The notes beneath the pieces were generated by a model, which saw only the letters and a program-made list of their open reading frames with translations, was not told the DNA's origin and did not search any database. The position numbers and the translations under genes are program-made. A DNA stretch of 64,000 nucleotides from Pseudonocardia autotrophica. Its GTDB lineage: Bacteria; Actinomycetota; Actinomycetes; Mycobacteriales; Pseudonocardiaceae. Shown piece after piece: positions 55,994-64,000 of the stretch. Positions within the stretch are counted from its first letter, which is position 1. Every line of letters starts with the position of its first letter. Location: positions 1,178,001 to 1,242,000 of the forward strand of contig NZ_AP018920.1 in the NCBI RefSeq assembly GCF_003945385.1. The letters are read 5' to 3'.

Positions 55994-57646
55994 CTAGTGC
56001 GAGCTCGCCTTCGCGATGCCGACTCCGGTCAGCGACCGGACCTCCATCTCGGCGTACTTGCTGCCGTCGTGCCGCTTCTGCCCGACGTAGGTACCGATGG
56101 CACCCAGCAGGAACGACGCCGGGATCGACACCAGCCCCGGGTTGGACAGCGGGAACAGCATGAAGTCCGCGTTCGGGAAGATCGACGGGGTCGGAGCGTC
56201 CGGCCCGCGCCCGGAGACCACCGGCGAGAACACGATCAGCAGCAGCGTGACGGACAGACCGCCGTAGATCGAGAACAGCGCACCGGTGGTGTTGAAGCGC
56301 TTCCAGAACAGCGAGTAGAGGATCGTCGGCAGGTTCGCCGTCGCCGCCACCGCGAACGCGAGCGCCACGAGGAACGCCACGTTCTGGTTGCGGGCGAGGA
56401 TGCCGCCCAGGATCGCGACGACACCGATCACGATCGCGGTCCGGCGGGCCACCTTGACCTGGGTGGCCTCGGTGTCCTCGACCTTGCCGCGCTTGATCAC
56501 GTTGATGTAGACGTCGTGCGCGAACGAGGCCGACGCGGTGATCGTCAGACCGGCGACGACCGCGAGGATCGTCGCGAAGGCGACCGCGGCGATCACGCCC
56601 AGCAGGATCGGCCCACCGAGCTCGAAGGCGAGCAGCGGGGCGGCGGAGTTGACCCGGCCGGGTGCGTCGAGGATCGTCTCCGGGCCCACCAGGGCACCGG
56701 CGGCGTAGCCGATGACCAGGGTGAACAGGTAGAACAGGCCGATCAGCCAGATCGCCCACTCGACGGACTTACGGGCCTCCTTGGCGGTCGGCACCGTGTA
56801 GAAGCGCATCAGCACGTGCGGCAGACCCGCGGTGCCGAGCACCAGGGCGAGGCCGAGCGAGATGAAGTCGATCTTCGACAGGGTGGTTGCGCCGTACTGC
56901 AGGCCCGGTGAGAGCAGGCCCGCGCCGGCCTCGGGGTTGGCGTCGACGGCCGCGCCGAGCAGTGCGGAGAAGTTGAAGCCGAACAGCGCCAGCGCCCAGA
57001 TCGTCATGACCAGGGTGCCGGCGATGAGCAGCACCGCCTTGATCATCTGGACCCAGGTGGTGCCGCGCATCCCGCCGATCAGCACGTAGGCGATCATCAC
57101 GACACCGACGACGGCGATCACCGCGCCCTGCGCGAAGGTGCCGGACACCCCGAGCAGCAGCGAGACCAGCGCGCCGGCACCGGCCATCTGGGCCAGCAGG
57201 TAGAAGAACGACACGGCCAGCGTCGAGGTGGCCGCGGCCGCCCGGACCGGACGCTGCCGCATCCGGAACGCCAGCACGTCACCCATCGTGAACCGGCCGG
57301 TGTTGCGCAGCAGCTCGGCGACCAGCAGCAGCGCCACCAGCCAGGCGACGAGGAAACCGACCGAGTAGAGGAAGCCGTCGTAACCGTTGATCGCGATCGC
57401 GCCGGCGATGCCGAGGAACGATGCCGCGGACAGGTAGTCACCCGCGATCGCGAAGCCGTTCTGGGTGCCGGAGAAGCCGCCACCCGCAGTGTAGAAGTCG
57501 GCCGCGGTCTTCTTCGCGTGCCGGCTGTTGACGTAGAAGACGATCCCCAGCGTGCCGATGACGAACACGAGGAAGATCGAGATGTTCAGGATCGGGCTGG
57601 CTGCGGCCCCCCCGTCCTGTGCCAGTACCGCGTTCGCGCCGCTCAC
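55994..57646 (-). CDS. actP: Cation/acetate (monocarboxylate) symporter, ActP/MctC type
   Basis: 550 residues from GTG 57646, which overlaps the DUF485 stop (GTGA). Sodium:solute symporter with about 13 helices: FYTAGGGFSGTQNGFAIAGD, YLSAASFLGIAGAIAINGYD, IGGMRGTTWVQMIKAVLLIA, GTAGLPHVLMRFYTVPTAKE, VVAGLTITASASFAHDVYIN. The N-terminal VLAQDGGAAA may be a cleaved leader. It imports acetate, pyruvate or propionate. MctC in Corynebacterium has the same DUF485 partner. LytS/LytTR genes upstream may control it. Confidence 0.93.
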   Translation of the reverse strand: MSGANAVLAQDGGAAASPILNISIFLVFVIGTLGIVFYVNSRHAKKTAADFYTAGGGFSGTQNGFAIAGDYLSAASFLGIAGAIAINGYDGFLYSVGFLVAWLVALLLVAELLRNTGRFTMGDVLAFRMRQRPVRAAAATSTLAVSFFYLLAQMAGAGALVSLLLGVSGTFAQGAVIAVVGVVMIAYVLIGGMRGTTWVQMIKAVLLIAGTLVMTIWALALFGFNFSALLGAAVDANPEAGAGLLSPGLQYGATTLSKIDFISLGLALVLGTAGLPHVLMRFYTVPTAKEARKSVEWAIWLIGLFYLFTLVIGYAAGALVGPETILDAPGRVNSAAPLLAFELGGPILLGVIAAVAFATILAVVAGLTITASASFAHDVYINVIKRGKVEDTEATQVKVARRTAIVIGVVAILGGILARNQNVAFLVALAFAVAATANLPTILYSLFWKRFNTTGALFSIYGGLSVTLLLIVFSPVVSGRGPDAPTPSIFPNADFMLFPLSNPGLVSIPASFLLGAIGTYVGQKRHDGSKYAEMEVRSLTGVGIAKASSH

Positions 57647-57996
57647 TTCGCCCCCTCGATCTCGTCACGGATCTTCGACGACAGCGGATCGAGCTTGCGG
57701 TCCGCGAAACGGATGTAGGCCACGGTGATCGCGAACGTCGACAAGAACTGCAGCAGGCCGAGGATCAGGCCCAGGTTGATGTTGCCCAGCACCGGGATCG
57801 CCATGAAGTCGGGCGCGAAGCTCGCCAGCAGGACGTACAGCAGGTACCAGGCCAGGAACCCGGCCGTGACCGGGAAGACGAAGCCACGGAGCCGCTTGCG
57901 CAGCTCCTGGAAGTCGGGGCTGGCCTGCACGGCCGCCCAGTCGGGATCAGGCGGTGGTGTTCCGCCGGACTGTTCGTCGGACTCGGTCGTACTCAC
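57643..57996 (-). CDS. DUF485 family small membrane protein, symporter partner
   Basis: 117 residues. GTG 57996 has GGAGG 5 nt before it. Two membrane helices: FVFPVTAGFLAWYLLYVLLA and GLILGLLQFLSTFAITVAYI, preceded by FQELRKRLRG and followed by RFADRKLDPLSSKIRDEIEG, as in DUF485 proteins. It is nearly always upstream of acetate/monocarboxylate symporters. Translationally coupled to that gene. Confidence 0.93.
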   Translation of the reverse strand: MSTTESDEQSGGTPPPDPDWAAVQASPDFQELRKRLRGFVFPVTAGFLAWYLLYVLLASFAPDFMAIPVLGNINLGLILGLLQFLSTFAITVAYIRFADRKLDPLSSKIRDEIEGAK

Positions 57997-58184
57997 GTAT
58001 GCCTCCTTGCATAAATCCGCGCGCGGCCACGGACTGCGCACCAGGAAAGGGCTTTACGGGCGGGGGCGGAACCCCGGATGTCGCTCTCGCCCGGACCGTG
58101 ATGCAAACGGCGGACGACCGGACGATCGGGCGCGGGAGAACTCGACCAGCGGTCTTGACATGGATGGGGGAGTGTGCGGTCGGA

Positions 58185-59852
58185 CTACTCGCGATCGGCC
58201 AGATGGAGCCGCAGCATCGTATCCTCAGCCCACGCGGGGACAGCGTTGGTCCATGAAATCGTGATCATCACGATGAACGCGAGCGGCACCGAGAGCAGGG
58301 CCGGCTGGGCGAGCAGCATGCCCGCCGTGCCCTCCAGCCCGAGCAGGGCGCTCAGCGCCATCGCACCCACCGAGGACACGAGCCCGGTGACCATTCCGGC
58401 GTACGCCCCGCGCGCCGTCAACCCCTTCCACCACAGTCCGAGCACGAGCAGTGGGCAGAAGGTGGACGCAGCGACGGTGAAAGCCGAGGTCACGGCGGCG
58501 CTGACGTCGATCCGGACCATCAGCAGTGCCGCCGGGACGACGGCTGCCGATGCGGCCAGGGCGGTGAGCCGCAGCCGGCGCAGGCCGGACGGCATGAGGT
58601 CGTGCGCGAGGGCGCCGGACAGGGCCAGCAGCAGCCCCAGTGAGGTGGCGAGGAAGGCGGCGAACGCGCCGGCGGTGAGCAGAGCGGTGAGCACCGCTGC
58701 GGTGCTGCCGTCGGTGACCCGCCCGGGCAGCGTGACGATCGCCGTGTCGGTTCCCTGGGACAGATACAGCTCCGGCGTCAGCACCGTTCCGAGCAGGCCG
58801 TAGACGATCGGGAACAGGTAGAACGAGCCGAGCATCGCGACCGTGATCGCGGCCGTCCGGCGTGCACCGCGGCCGTCCGGGCTGGTGTGGAAACGGACGA
58901 TGATGTGCGGCAGCCCCATCGTCCCGAGTGCCGTGGCGACCAGCACCGACCAGGTCGCGAGCAGCGGCGCCGCGTCGCCGGTCCCGAGCAGCGGGAGGGC
59001 CCAGTCCGACCCGCCGGGCACCGGCAGCGACGCCCGGTCGCCGCCGAGCTCGGGCACCGCGGCACCGGCCGGGAACGTCCAGACCTGGTCGGCGAGCGCC
59101 TCGTGGGGCCCCGGGGCCAGCCGGGTGGGTACGCCGTCGACGGCGACCAGGGTCGGCTCGGTGACCACCAGGTCGGTGTCCAGCCGGAAGTCGACGGGGG
59201 TCTGCTGGGAGAAGTGGGTGAACTCCGGCGGCGCGGCCATGTCGGCGCGCAGCTGCGGCCCGGCGAGCAGCAGCAGCCAGATCGCCGGCCCGGCGAAGAG
59301 CAGCAGCTTCAGCGCGAACTGGAACGCCTGGACGTAGGTGGCGGCCCGCATCCCGCCGAGCGCCAGCGTGATGCCCACCGCCAGCCCGGACACCACCACG
59401 CCCACCCAGTAGTCGACGCCGGACACCAGGGTGAGCAGCTGGCCGGCGGCGACGATCTGCGGGACCAGGTAGAGCACCCCGATCACCACGACGACCACCG
59501 CGCAGAACCGGCGCAGCGACCGCGAGCCCAGCCGGGCCTCGGCGAACCCGGGCACGGTGAGCGCCCCCGTCCGGCGCATCGGTGCCGCGACCAGGGCGAG
59601 CATCAGCAGGTAGCCGGCGGTGAACCCGACCGGATACCAGAGCGCGCCGGTGCCCTCCTTGATGACGAGCCCGGCCACACCGAGGAACGACGCCGCCGAC
59701 AGGTACTCGCCGGACACGGCGGCCGCGTTGAGCATCGGCGAGGTGCGCCGGGAGGCGACCAGGAAGTCGGAGGTGGTCCGCATCGCGGCGACCCCACGGG
59801 CACCGATCAGGACCGTGACGACCAGCAGCGTGACGACAGCGGCGACGGTCAC
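58185..59852 (-). CDS. Sodium:solute symporter with extended external loop
   Basis: 555 residues from GTG 59852, overlapping the upstream stop (GTGA). Second SSS symporter: DFLVASRRTSPMLNAAAVSG, EYLSAASFLGVAGLVIKEGT, ALGGMRAATYVQAFQFALKL, LGTMGLPHIIVRFHTSPDGR, ALSGALAHDLMPS. Unlike the ActP-type gene it has an insertion of about 85 residues (from QLRADMAAPPEFTHF to SLPVPGGSDW) that should form an extracellular domain. The ligand may be another carboxylate. It lies downstream of the two-component genes, all overlapping, so it is probably the main target. Confidence 0.9.
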   Translation of the reverse strand: MTVAAVVTLLVVTVLIGARGVAAMRTTSDFLVASRRTSPMLNAAAVSGEYLSAASFLGVAGLVIKEGTGALWYPVGFTAGYLLMLALVAAPMRRTGALTVPGFAEARLGSRSLRRFCAVVVVVIGVLYLVPQIVAAGQLLTLVSGVDYWVGVVVSGLAVGITLALGGMRAATYVQAFQFALKLLLFAGPAIWLLLLAGPQLRADMAAPPEFTHFSQQTPVDFRLDTDLVVTEPTLVAVDGVPTRLAPGPHEALADQVWTFPAGAAVPELGGDRASLPVPGGSDWALPLLGTGDAAPLLATWSVLVATALGTMGLPHIIVRFHTSPDGRGARRTAAITVAMLGSFYLFPIVYGLLGTVLTPELYLSQGTDTAIVTLPGRVTDGSTAAVLTALLTAGAFAAFLATSLGLLLALSGALAHDLMPSGLRRLRLTALAASAAVVPAALLMVRIDVSAAVTSAFTVAASTFCPLLVLGLWWKGLTARGAYAGMVTGLVSSVGAMALSALLGLEGTAGMLLAQPALLSVPLAFIVMITISWTNAVPAWAEDTMLRLHLADRE

Positions 59853-60439
59853 GTGGACGGTGCCCGGTGGTCGGCGGCCGGTTGGACGGTCGTGTCGGTC
59901 GCATCCGGCTCGCTGCCGGCCGAGGCACTGCTGTCCGGGTTACGGCCCTGTGCGGCGTCGTCCGGCAGGTCGGCGCTCCCCGGCGCGGGCAGCAGCCCGG
60001 TGGCCGGCCGAGCAACCGAGTGGTCCGGGACGGCCCCATCGGGGTCGGCTCCGTCCGGGGACCCGGCCTCGATGACGGCGATCCGGTCGCCACCGGACCG
60101 CTCGGCCCGTTCGGCCCCGCGCAGATGCCACCACGCCAGCAGTGCCAGCAGCGGGTACGGGACCCAGGCGACGACGATCCAGCCGAGCGGCAGCCCGGCC
60201 ACCCGCCACTCGGACAGGCCGGGGGCCAGCCGCAGCAGGACCGGGACGCCGAGCAGCAGCAGCCCGCCGCACACGAGCGTGAGCACGGCCCGGCGCACCT
60301 GGGCGCGGCGGGTGCTGCGGGCGAGCTCGGCGCGGGCCGGATCGAGCAGCGTCTCCGGCACCGGCCGGGAGGGCACCGGGCGGGACCGCAGGCCGGGCTC
60401 CGGCGGCGCGGTCACGGCGACCCGGCGCGGACGGTTCAT
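59849..60439 (-). CDS. Two-helix membrane protein between LytTR regulator and symporter
   Basis: 196 residues. ATG 60439 overlaps the regulator stop (ATGA). Basic N-terminal region (RSTRRAQVRRAV), two helices (LTLVCGGLLLLGVPVLLRLA, PLGWIVVAWVPYPLLALLAW), then an acidic, Pro/Ser/Asp-rich tail of about 85 residues. By position and topology it resembles a DUF485/DUF4212-like symporter partner, but I see no clear family match. Confidence 0.7.
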   Translation of the reverse strand: MNRPRRVAVTAPPEPGLRSRPVPSRPVPETLLDPARAELARSTRRAQVRRAVLTLVCGGLLLLGVPVLLRLAPGLSEWRVAGLPLGWIVVAWVPYPLLALLAWWHLRGAERAERSGGDRIAVIEAGSPDGADPDGAVPDHSVARPATGLLPAPGSADLPDDAAQGRNPDSSASAGSEPDATDTTVQPAADHRAPST

Positions 60440-61278
60440 CGCGGCCCTCGGCCCTCGCCGTCGTCGTCCCCGGTACCCGTGGCCTGCGGGTCGAGCGCCC
60501 CGGAGGTGGCCGCCGCCATCAGCTGGTCGCGCAGCTCACGGGCGTGCCGGCGGCTGACCGGCACGTCCCCGGCGTCGGTGTGCGCGAGCAGTCCCCCGCC
60601 GGCGTCGCTGCGCAGCTCCAGCACCGCCGGGAGATGGAGCAGGAAGCTGCGGTGCACGCGGACGAAGCGGTGCGCGTCCCAGTGCTCCTCCAGGCGGGAC
60701 AGCGGGATCCGGACCAGGTGCGAGCCGCCGGGGATGTGCAGGCGCACGTAGTCGCCGTGTGCCTCGACGAACCGGACGTCCTCCCGGCGGACGTACCGGG
60801 TGCGCCCGCCCAGCTCGACGGGCAGCACGGCGAGCTCGTCGACCCGGGGGAGCGGCGGGCCCGCACCGTCGGGCGGGGCGGGCGACGAGATGCTCGCGGT
60901 CCGGCCCGCGCGGGCCCGGTGCACCCGTTCCAGCGCGTCCGCGAGCCGGTCCGCGCCGACCGGCTTGAGCAGATAGTCGACCGCGCCGAGGCCGTAGGCG
61001 GCGACCGCGTGCTCCTCGAACGCCGTCACGAACACGATCTCCGGCGGGCTCGCCATCGCGGCGAGCACACCGCCCAGCTCCAGTCCGTCCATGCCGGGCA
61101 TCGTGATGTCGAGCAGTACCGCGTCGAACGACCCGGCCGGGATCATGCGCAGCGCCTCGACCGCGTCCCCGGCCCGGGCGACGTGCCCGACGTCCGGGGC
61201 GTCGGCCAGCAGCGCGCAGATCTCGTCGAGGGCCGGTGCGACGTCGTCGACGGCCAGCACCCGGAGCCGGTCGGTCAT
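60436..61278 (-). CDS. LytTR-family response regulator
   Basis: 280 residues from ATG 61278, overlapping the kinase stop (ATGA). Receiver domain (about 1-125): acidic pair in VLAVDDVAPAL, phosphoacceptor Asp57 in LLDITMPGMDG, FVTAFEEHAVAAY and LLKPVGADRL. LytTR DNA-binding domain (about 150-250): RTRYVRREDVRFVEAHGDYV, LSRLEEHWDAHRFVRVHRSF, VPVSRRHARELRDQL. Its binding sites are likely short direct repeats before the symporter genes; I could not define them. Controls carboxylate uptake by analogy with BtsR/YpdB. Confidence 0.93.
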   Translation of the reverse strand: MTDRLRVLAVDDVAPALDEICALLADAPDVGHVARAGDAVEALRMIPAGSFDAVLLDITMPGMDGLELGGVLAAMASPPEIVFVTAFEEHAVAAYGLGAVDYLLKPVGADRLADALERVHRARAGRTASISSPAPPDGAGPPLPRVDELAVLPVELGGRTRYVRREDVRFVEAHGDYVRLHIPGGSHLVRIPLSRLEEHWDAHRFVRVHRSFLLHLPAVLELRSDAGGGLLAHTDAGDVPVSRRHARELRDQLMAAATSGALDPQATGTGDDDGEGRGPR

Positions 61279-62405
61279 GCGACCACCCCCGGCTGGAACC
61301 GTGGGATGCGCAGCACGATGCGGGTGCCCGCGCCGGGCGCCGTCTCGATCACCAGCCCGTGCTCGGGCCCGTAGACGGCGCGCAACCGCCGGTCGACGTT
61401 GACCAGCGCGAGCCCGGCGCCTTCCGCGGTGCCCGCCAGCACGTCGCGGGCGTGCTCGGGATTCATGCCCGGGCCGTCGTCCTCGACCGCGATCACGCAG
61501 ACATCGCCCTCCGCCTCGCCGCTGACCTGCACCAGTCCTCCGTCGGGGGTTCGCTCGACGCCGTGCTGCACCGCGTTCTCCACCAGCGGCTGCAGCGCGA
61601 GCACCGGCACCGGCACCGGCAACACCTCCGGCGCCACCCGTACCTGTACCCGCAGGCGCTCGCCGAGCACCGCGCGGGCCAGCGTCAGGTAGGCCTCGAC
61701 GGAGCGGAACTCGTCGGCCAGCGGGGTGTAGTCGCCGCGGGCGGCGAGCGAGTGCCGGATGAACTCGGCGAAGGTCTCCAGCAGGTCCCGGGCCCTGGCC
61801 GGGTCCGAGCGGACGAACGAGGCGATCGTGGTCAGCGCGTTGTAGACGAAGTGCGGCGAGATCTGAGCGCGCAGCTCCCGCAGGCGGGCCGCCTCGGCGG
61901 CCGCGGCGCCGGCGTCCAGCGCCGCGCGCTCGAGGGCGTCGGCGACGAAGCCGGCGGCGCGCCGGGCCGCCGGCATCCCGACGGCACCGGCGAGCACCAG
62001 CACCGGATCGGGCGCGGCGGGATCCGGGCCGACCGGCACCGGCAACGCGAGCAGGTCACCCTCGGACAGCCGGCGGCCGCCGGTGCGTGCCCGCAGGCCG
62101 AGCGCGATGCCGTCGTCGCGGCCGGGGCCCCACCAGCTCTCCTGCTGCCCGGGGACCAGCAGGCCGGCGGCCTCCGCCCCGCAGAGCCCGGCGAGCCGGC
62201 GCAACGCGTCGACCGCCTCCGGCGAGCCGGCCGGGGAGCGGAGCCCGGTGGCGACGGCGACGCCGGTCTCCAGCACCTCGGTGAGGTCGGGCTGCGCGGA
62301 CTCGCGGGCCGGCGCGGTACGGAAACGATCGGCGAACCGGGGTCGCAGCCCGGTGCGGCCGCCGGACGCGCGTCCGCCGCGTTCGGAGTCCCCCTCGGCC
62401 GGCAC
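61275..62405 (-). CDS. LytS-like sensor histidine kinase
   Basis: 376 residues from GTG 62405. The minus strand has TATTCT 6 nt before the GTG, so the message is probably leaderless. N-terminal half is GAF-like (LCGAEAAGLLVPGQQESWWG), without membrane helices. His-kinase domain: QISPHFVYNALTTIASFVRS (phosphoacceptor His185), ATPase boxes LALQPLVENAVQHGVE and VEDDGPGMNPEHA, then GTRIVLRIP. Soluble sensing is unusual for LytS relatives, which mostly have 5TM domains; this form may read a cytosolic signal. Confidence 0.9.
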   Translation of the reverse strand: MPAEGDSERGGRASGGRTGLRPRFADRFRTAPARESAQPDLTEVLETGVAVATGLRSPAGSPEAVDALRRLAGLCGAEAAGLLVPGQQESWWGPGRDDGIALGLRARTGGRRLSEGDLLALPVPVGPDPAAPDPVLVLAGAVGMPAARRAAGFVADALERAALDAGAAAAEAARLRELRAQISPHFVYNALTTIASFVRSDPARARDLLETFAEFIRHSLAARGDYTPLADEFRSVEAYLTLARAVLGERLRVQVRVAPEVLPVPVPVLALQPLVENAVQHGVERTPDGGLVQVSGEAEGDVCVIAVEDDGPGMNPEHARDVLAGTAEGAGLALVNVDRRLRAVYGPEHGLVIETAPGAGTRIVLRIPRFQPGVVA

Positions 62406-62411
62406 CCGGTC

Positions 62412-62417
62412 AGAATA
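62412..62417 (-). promoter_or_regulatory. -10 box of LytS operon (leaderless)
   Basis: TATTCT on the minus strand ends 6 nt before GTG 62405; a strong match to TANNNT. Confidence 0.65.
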
Positions 62418-62463
62418 GGGTGCGGCGCGGCCCCGCGCGGCGCCCGTGGCCGCCCCCGGGGGC

Positions 62464-62469
62464 TAGCCT
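62464..62469 (+). promoter_or_regulatory. -10 box of potassium channel gene (leaderless)
   Basis: TAGCCT ends 7 nt before GTG 62477. Back to back with the LytS promoter, about 50 bp apart. Confidence 0.6.
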
Positions 62470-62476
62470 TCGCCAC

Positions 62477-63529
62477 GTGATCGGCTCATCCCGCCTCGCA
62501 GCCCTCGATCCGCAGGTCGAGGGCGCGCTGCGGATGCCGGACGCCCGCTCGGGCCCGGTCCGCGCCCTGGTGACCCGGTTGCTGGTCGCGCTGTTCGCGC
62601 TCGGCGCGACGACGCTGATCGTCTACCTCGGGCGCGACGGGTACCTCGACAACAACGGCGCGGGCGACATCTCGATGATGGACGCGCTGTACTACGCCAC
62701 GGTGTCGCTCTCGACGACCGGCTACGGCGACATCGTCCCGGTCACCCCGACCGCCCGCGCCGTGAACATCGCCGTGATCACCCCACTGCGACTGCTGTTC
62801 CTGATCGTCCTCGTCGGGACGACCGTCGAGCTGCTCACCGAGCGCTCCCGGCAGTCCTTCCGGATCCAGCGCTGGAGGTCCCGCGTGCGCGACCACACCG
62901 TCGTCGTCGGCTACGGAACGAAGGGCCGGGCCGCGGTCGAGACGCTGCTGGGCGACGGCGTCGAACCGGAGAAGATCGTGGTGGTGGACACCGACCGGGC
63001 GCGTCTCGACGTCGCGTCCGGGCTGGGGCTGGTGACGGTGTCCGGCAACGCGACCCGGTCGGCGGTGCTGCGGATCGCCGGGGTGCAGCTGGCGACGACG
63101 CTGGTGGTCGCGCTGGACCGGGACGACACCGCGGTGATGGTCACGCTGACGGCCCGCGAGCTGTCCCGGTCGATCTCGATCGTGGCGGCCGTCCGGGAGG
63201 CGGAGAACGTGCACCTGCTGCGCCAGTCCGGGGCGAGCTCGGTGATCGTCTCGGACGAGACGGCGGGCCGGCTGCTGGGCGTCGCGACCCGGTCCCCGGC
63301 CGTCGTCGAGGTGGTGGAGGACCTGCTGACCCCGGACGCCGGGTTCGCCATCACCCAGCGTCAGGTGGAGCCCGCCGAGGTGGGCGGCTCGCCCCGGCAC
63401 CTGCCCGACATCGTGCTGGGCGTGGTGCGGGGCGAGCAGCTGTACCGGGTCGACTCGCCGTCGGTCGACGCCCTGGAGCGCGGCGACCAGCTGCTCTACG
63501 TGCGCAAGGCGACGCCACCGGACGACTGA
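62477..63529 (+). CDS. Potassium channel protein with TrkA-N (RCK) domain
   Basis: 350 residues from GTG 62477. Two membrane helices flank the pore loop with selectivity filter TTGYGDIVPVTPTAR (about 80-94). Then RCK/TrkA-N: DHTVVVGYGTKGRAAVETLL (NAD-binding glycines), KIVVVDTDRARLDVASGLGL, VTVSGNATRSAVLRIAGVQL, and a TrkA-C-like end (LGVVRGEQLYRVDSPSVDAL). A gated K+ channel in the cytoplasmic membrane. In mycobacteria the same type of gene (Rv3200c) follows adnA; here the symporter operon lies between. Confidence 0.93.
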   Translation: MIGSSRLAALDPQVEGALRMPDARSGPVRALVTRLLVALFALGATTLIVYLGRDGYLDNNGAGDISMMDALYYATVSLSTTGYGDIVPVTPTARAVNIAVITPLRLLFLIVLVGTTVELLTERSRQSFRIQRWRSRVRDHTVVVGYGTKGRAAVETLLGDGVEPEKIVVVDTDRARLDVASGLGLVTVSGNATRSAVLRIAGVQLATTLVVALDRDDTAVMVTLTARELSRSISIVAAVREAENVHLLRQSGASSVIVSDETAGRLLGVATRSPAVVEVVEDLLTPDAGFAITQRQVEPAEVGGSPRHLPDIVLGVVRGEQLYRVDSPSVDALERGDQLLYVRKATPPDD

Positions 63530-63537
63530 GCGGGTAC

Positions 63538-63568
63538 TTGACCTGAACTCAACTTCAGGTCGCAGGGT
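63538..63568 (+). promoter_or_regulatory. MerR-type promoter with 19-bp spacer
   Basis: -35 TTGACC (63538-63543) and -10 CAGGGT (63563-63568) are separated by exactly 19 bp. The inverted repeat GACCTGAA (63540-63547) / TTCAGGTC (63554-63561) lies within the spacer. That is the classic target of MerR-family activators such as SoxR. The gene start (63576) is 7 nt after the -10. Confidence 0.75.
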
Positions 63569-63575
63569 GGTCGGC

Positions 63576-64000
63576 ATGAGTATCGGAACGACGACCACCG
63601 CCGGGTACGACGCCCTTCCCGGGTTACTGGCCCGGATGACCGGCGACGAGAAACACGATCCCGCCTCGCTGTCCACCCTCGACGTGCTCTGGGTGCTCCA
63701 CGACCGGGTGCTGCGCGTCGGCCCGTCCCTCGTGGCGGACCCGGACCGCGACCGGTTCCTGGTGTCCAAGGGGCACGGTCCGATGGCGCTCTACGCGGTG
63801 CTCGCCGCGAAGGGCTTCCTGGACCCGGCCGAACTGTCCGGTTTCGCCCGGTTCGACTCACCGCTGGGGCATCACCCGGACCGGACCCTGGTGCCGGGTG
63901 TGGAGATCTCCTCCGGCTCGCTGGGGCACGGACTCGGCCTCGCGGTCGGCACGGCGCTCGGGCTGCGGCTCACCGCTCGCACCGCCCGCACCGTCGTACT
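63576..64000 (+). CDS. Transketolase N-terminal (thiamine-diphosphate) subunit, 3' end outside window
   Basis: First 141 residues visible from ATG 63576. Transketolase N-terminal features: SLSTLDVLWVLHDRVLRV, DRFLVSKGHGPMALYAVLAA, FDSPLGHHPDRTLVPGVEIS and SSGSLGHGLGLAVGTALGLR (ThDP/pyrophosphate region). The short N-terminus suggests the split transketolase type, in which the two halves are separate genes. Transketolase moves two-carbon units between sugar phosphates. A MerR-type promoter directly upstream links it to a stress or ligand signal; the regulator is not in this window. Confidence 0.88.
   Translation, partial: MSIGTTTTAGYDALPGLLARMTGDEKHDPASLSTLDVLWVLHDRVLRVGPSLVADPDRDRFLVSKGHGPMALYAVLAAKGFLDPAELSGFARFDSPLGHHPDRTLVPGVEISSGSLGHGLGLAVGTALGLRLTARTARTVV

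Overview
The window is very GC-rich (mostly C/G third codon positions, GTG starts common, many genes with a -10 box 6 to 8 nt before the start and no Shine-Dalgarno) and carries marker families of Actinomycetota: DUF3107, a TIGR02569-type protein, MoeZ, AdnA/AdnB, DUF222-HNH, NnaR and DUF4873. A Pseudonocardia-like member of the Pseudonocardiales is the best guess; that genus-level call is inference. I saw no rRNA, tRNA, CRISPR array, insertion sequence or phage gene.

Layout. 1-8 kb: end of an acyl-CoA dehydrogenase, a stress-type membrane protein, the carbon-starvation pair CstA/YbdD, a methyltransferase with an acidic tail, CorA and a MaoC dehydratase. 7.6-11.6 kb: NUDIX hydrolase, a tiny secreted peptide plus PH-domain membrane protein, PHP phosphoesterase, RecB-like Fe-S nuclease and an Arg-Asp repeat membrane protein. 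11.6-30 kb: a membrane-anchored protein and RhlE-type helicase, ferritin-like protein, DUF3107, two TetR regulators with related operators, an AurF-type di-iron protein, a metal-ATPase-like gene pair that has lost its key residues, MoeZ, a huge low-complexity zinc-ribbon protein, a TIGR02569 protein and a sugar-type dehydrogenase. 30-44 kb: nitrate assimilation (narK, nitrate reductase, FAD/BFD reductase, nirB, nirD, nnaR, sirohydrochlorin chelatase), interrupted by an HNH gene, an acyltransferase and a small HTH gene. 46-56 kb: an alkyltransferase-like protein and the two AdnAB helicase-nuclease subunits, separated by an F420-type oxidoreductase and serS. 56-62.4 kb: a LytS/LytTR two-component system in one operon with a sodium:solute symporter, followed by a DUF485 plus acetate/monocarboxylate symporter pair. 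62.5-64 kb: a TrkA-type potassium channel and the start of a transketolase under a MerR-type promoter.

From recall, the order RhlE partner, RhlE, ferritin-like, DUF3107, TetR, MoeZ, TIGR02569, ATL, AdnB, AdnA, channel is the same, with consistent relative strands, as Mycobacterium tuberculosis Rv3212 to Rv3200c. The nitrate cluster, serS/F420 pair and symporter operon would then be insertions into that backbone.

The most unusual items are the paired degenerate P1B-ATPase-like protein and secreted partner (20.0-23.0 kb), short-period tandem arrays placed repeatedly at gene 3' ends, a probable CTG start for the RNA helicase, a leaderless six-codon mini-ORF coupled to an HTH gene, and a textbook 19-bp-spacer MerR promoter before the transketolase.
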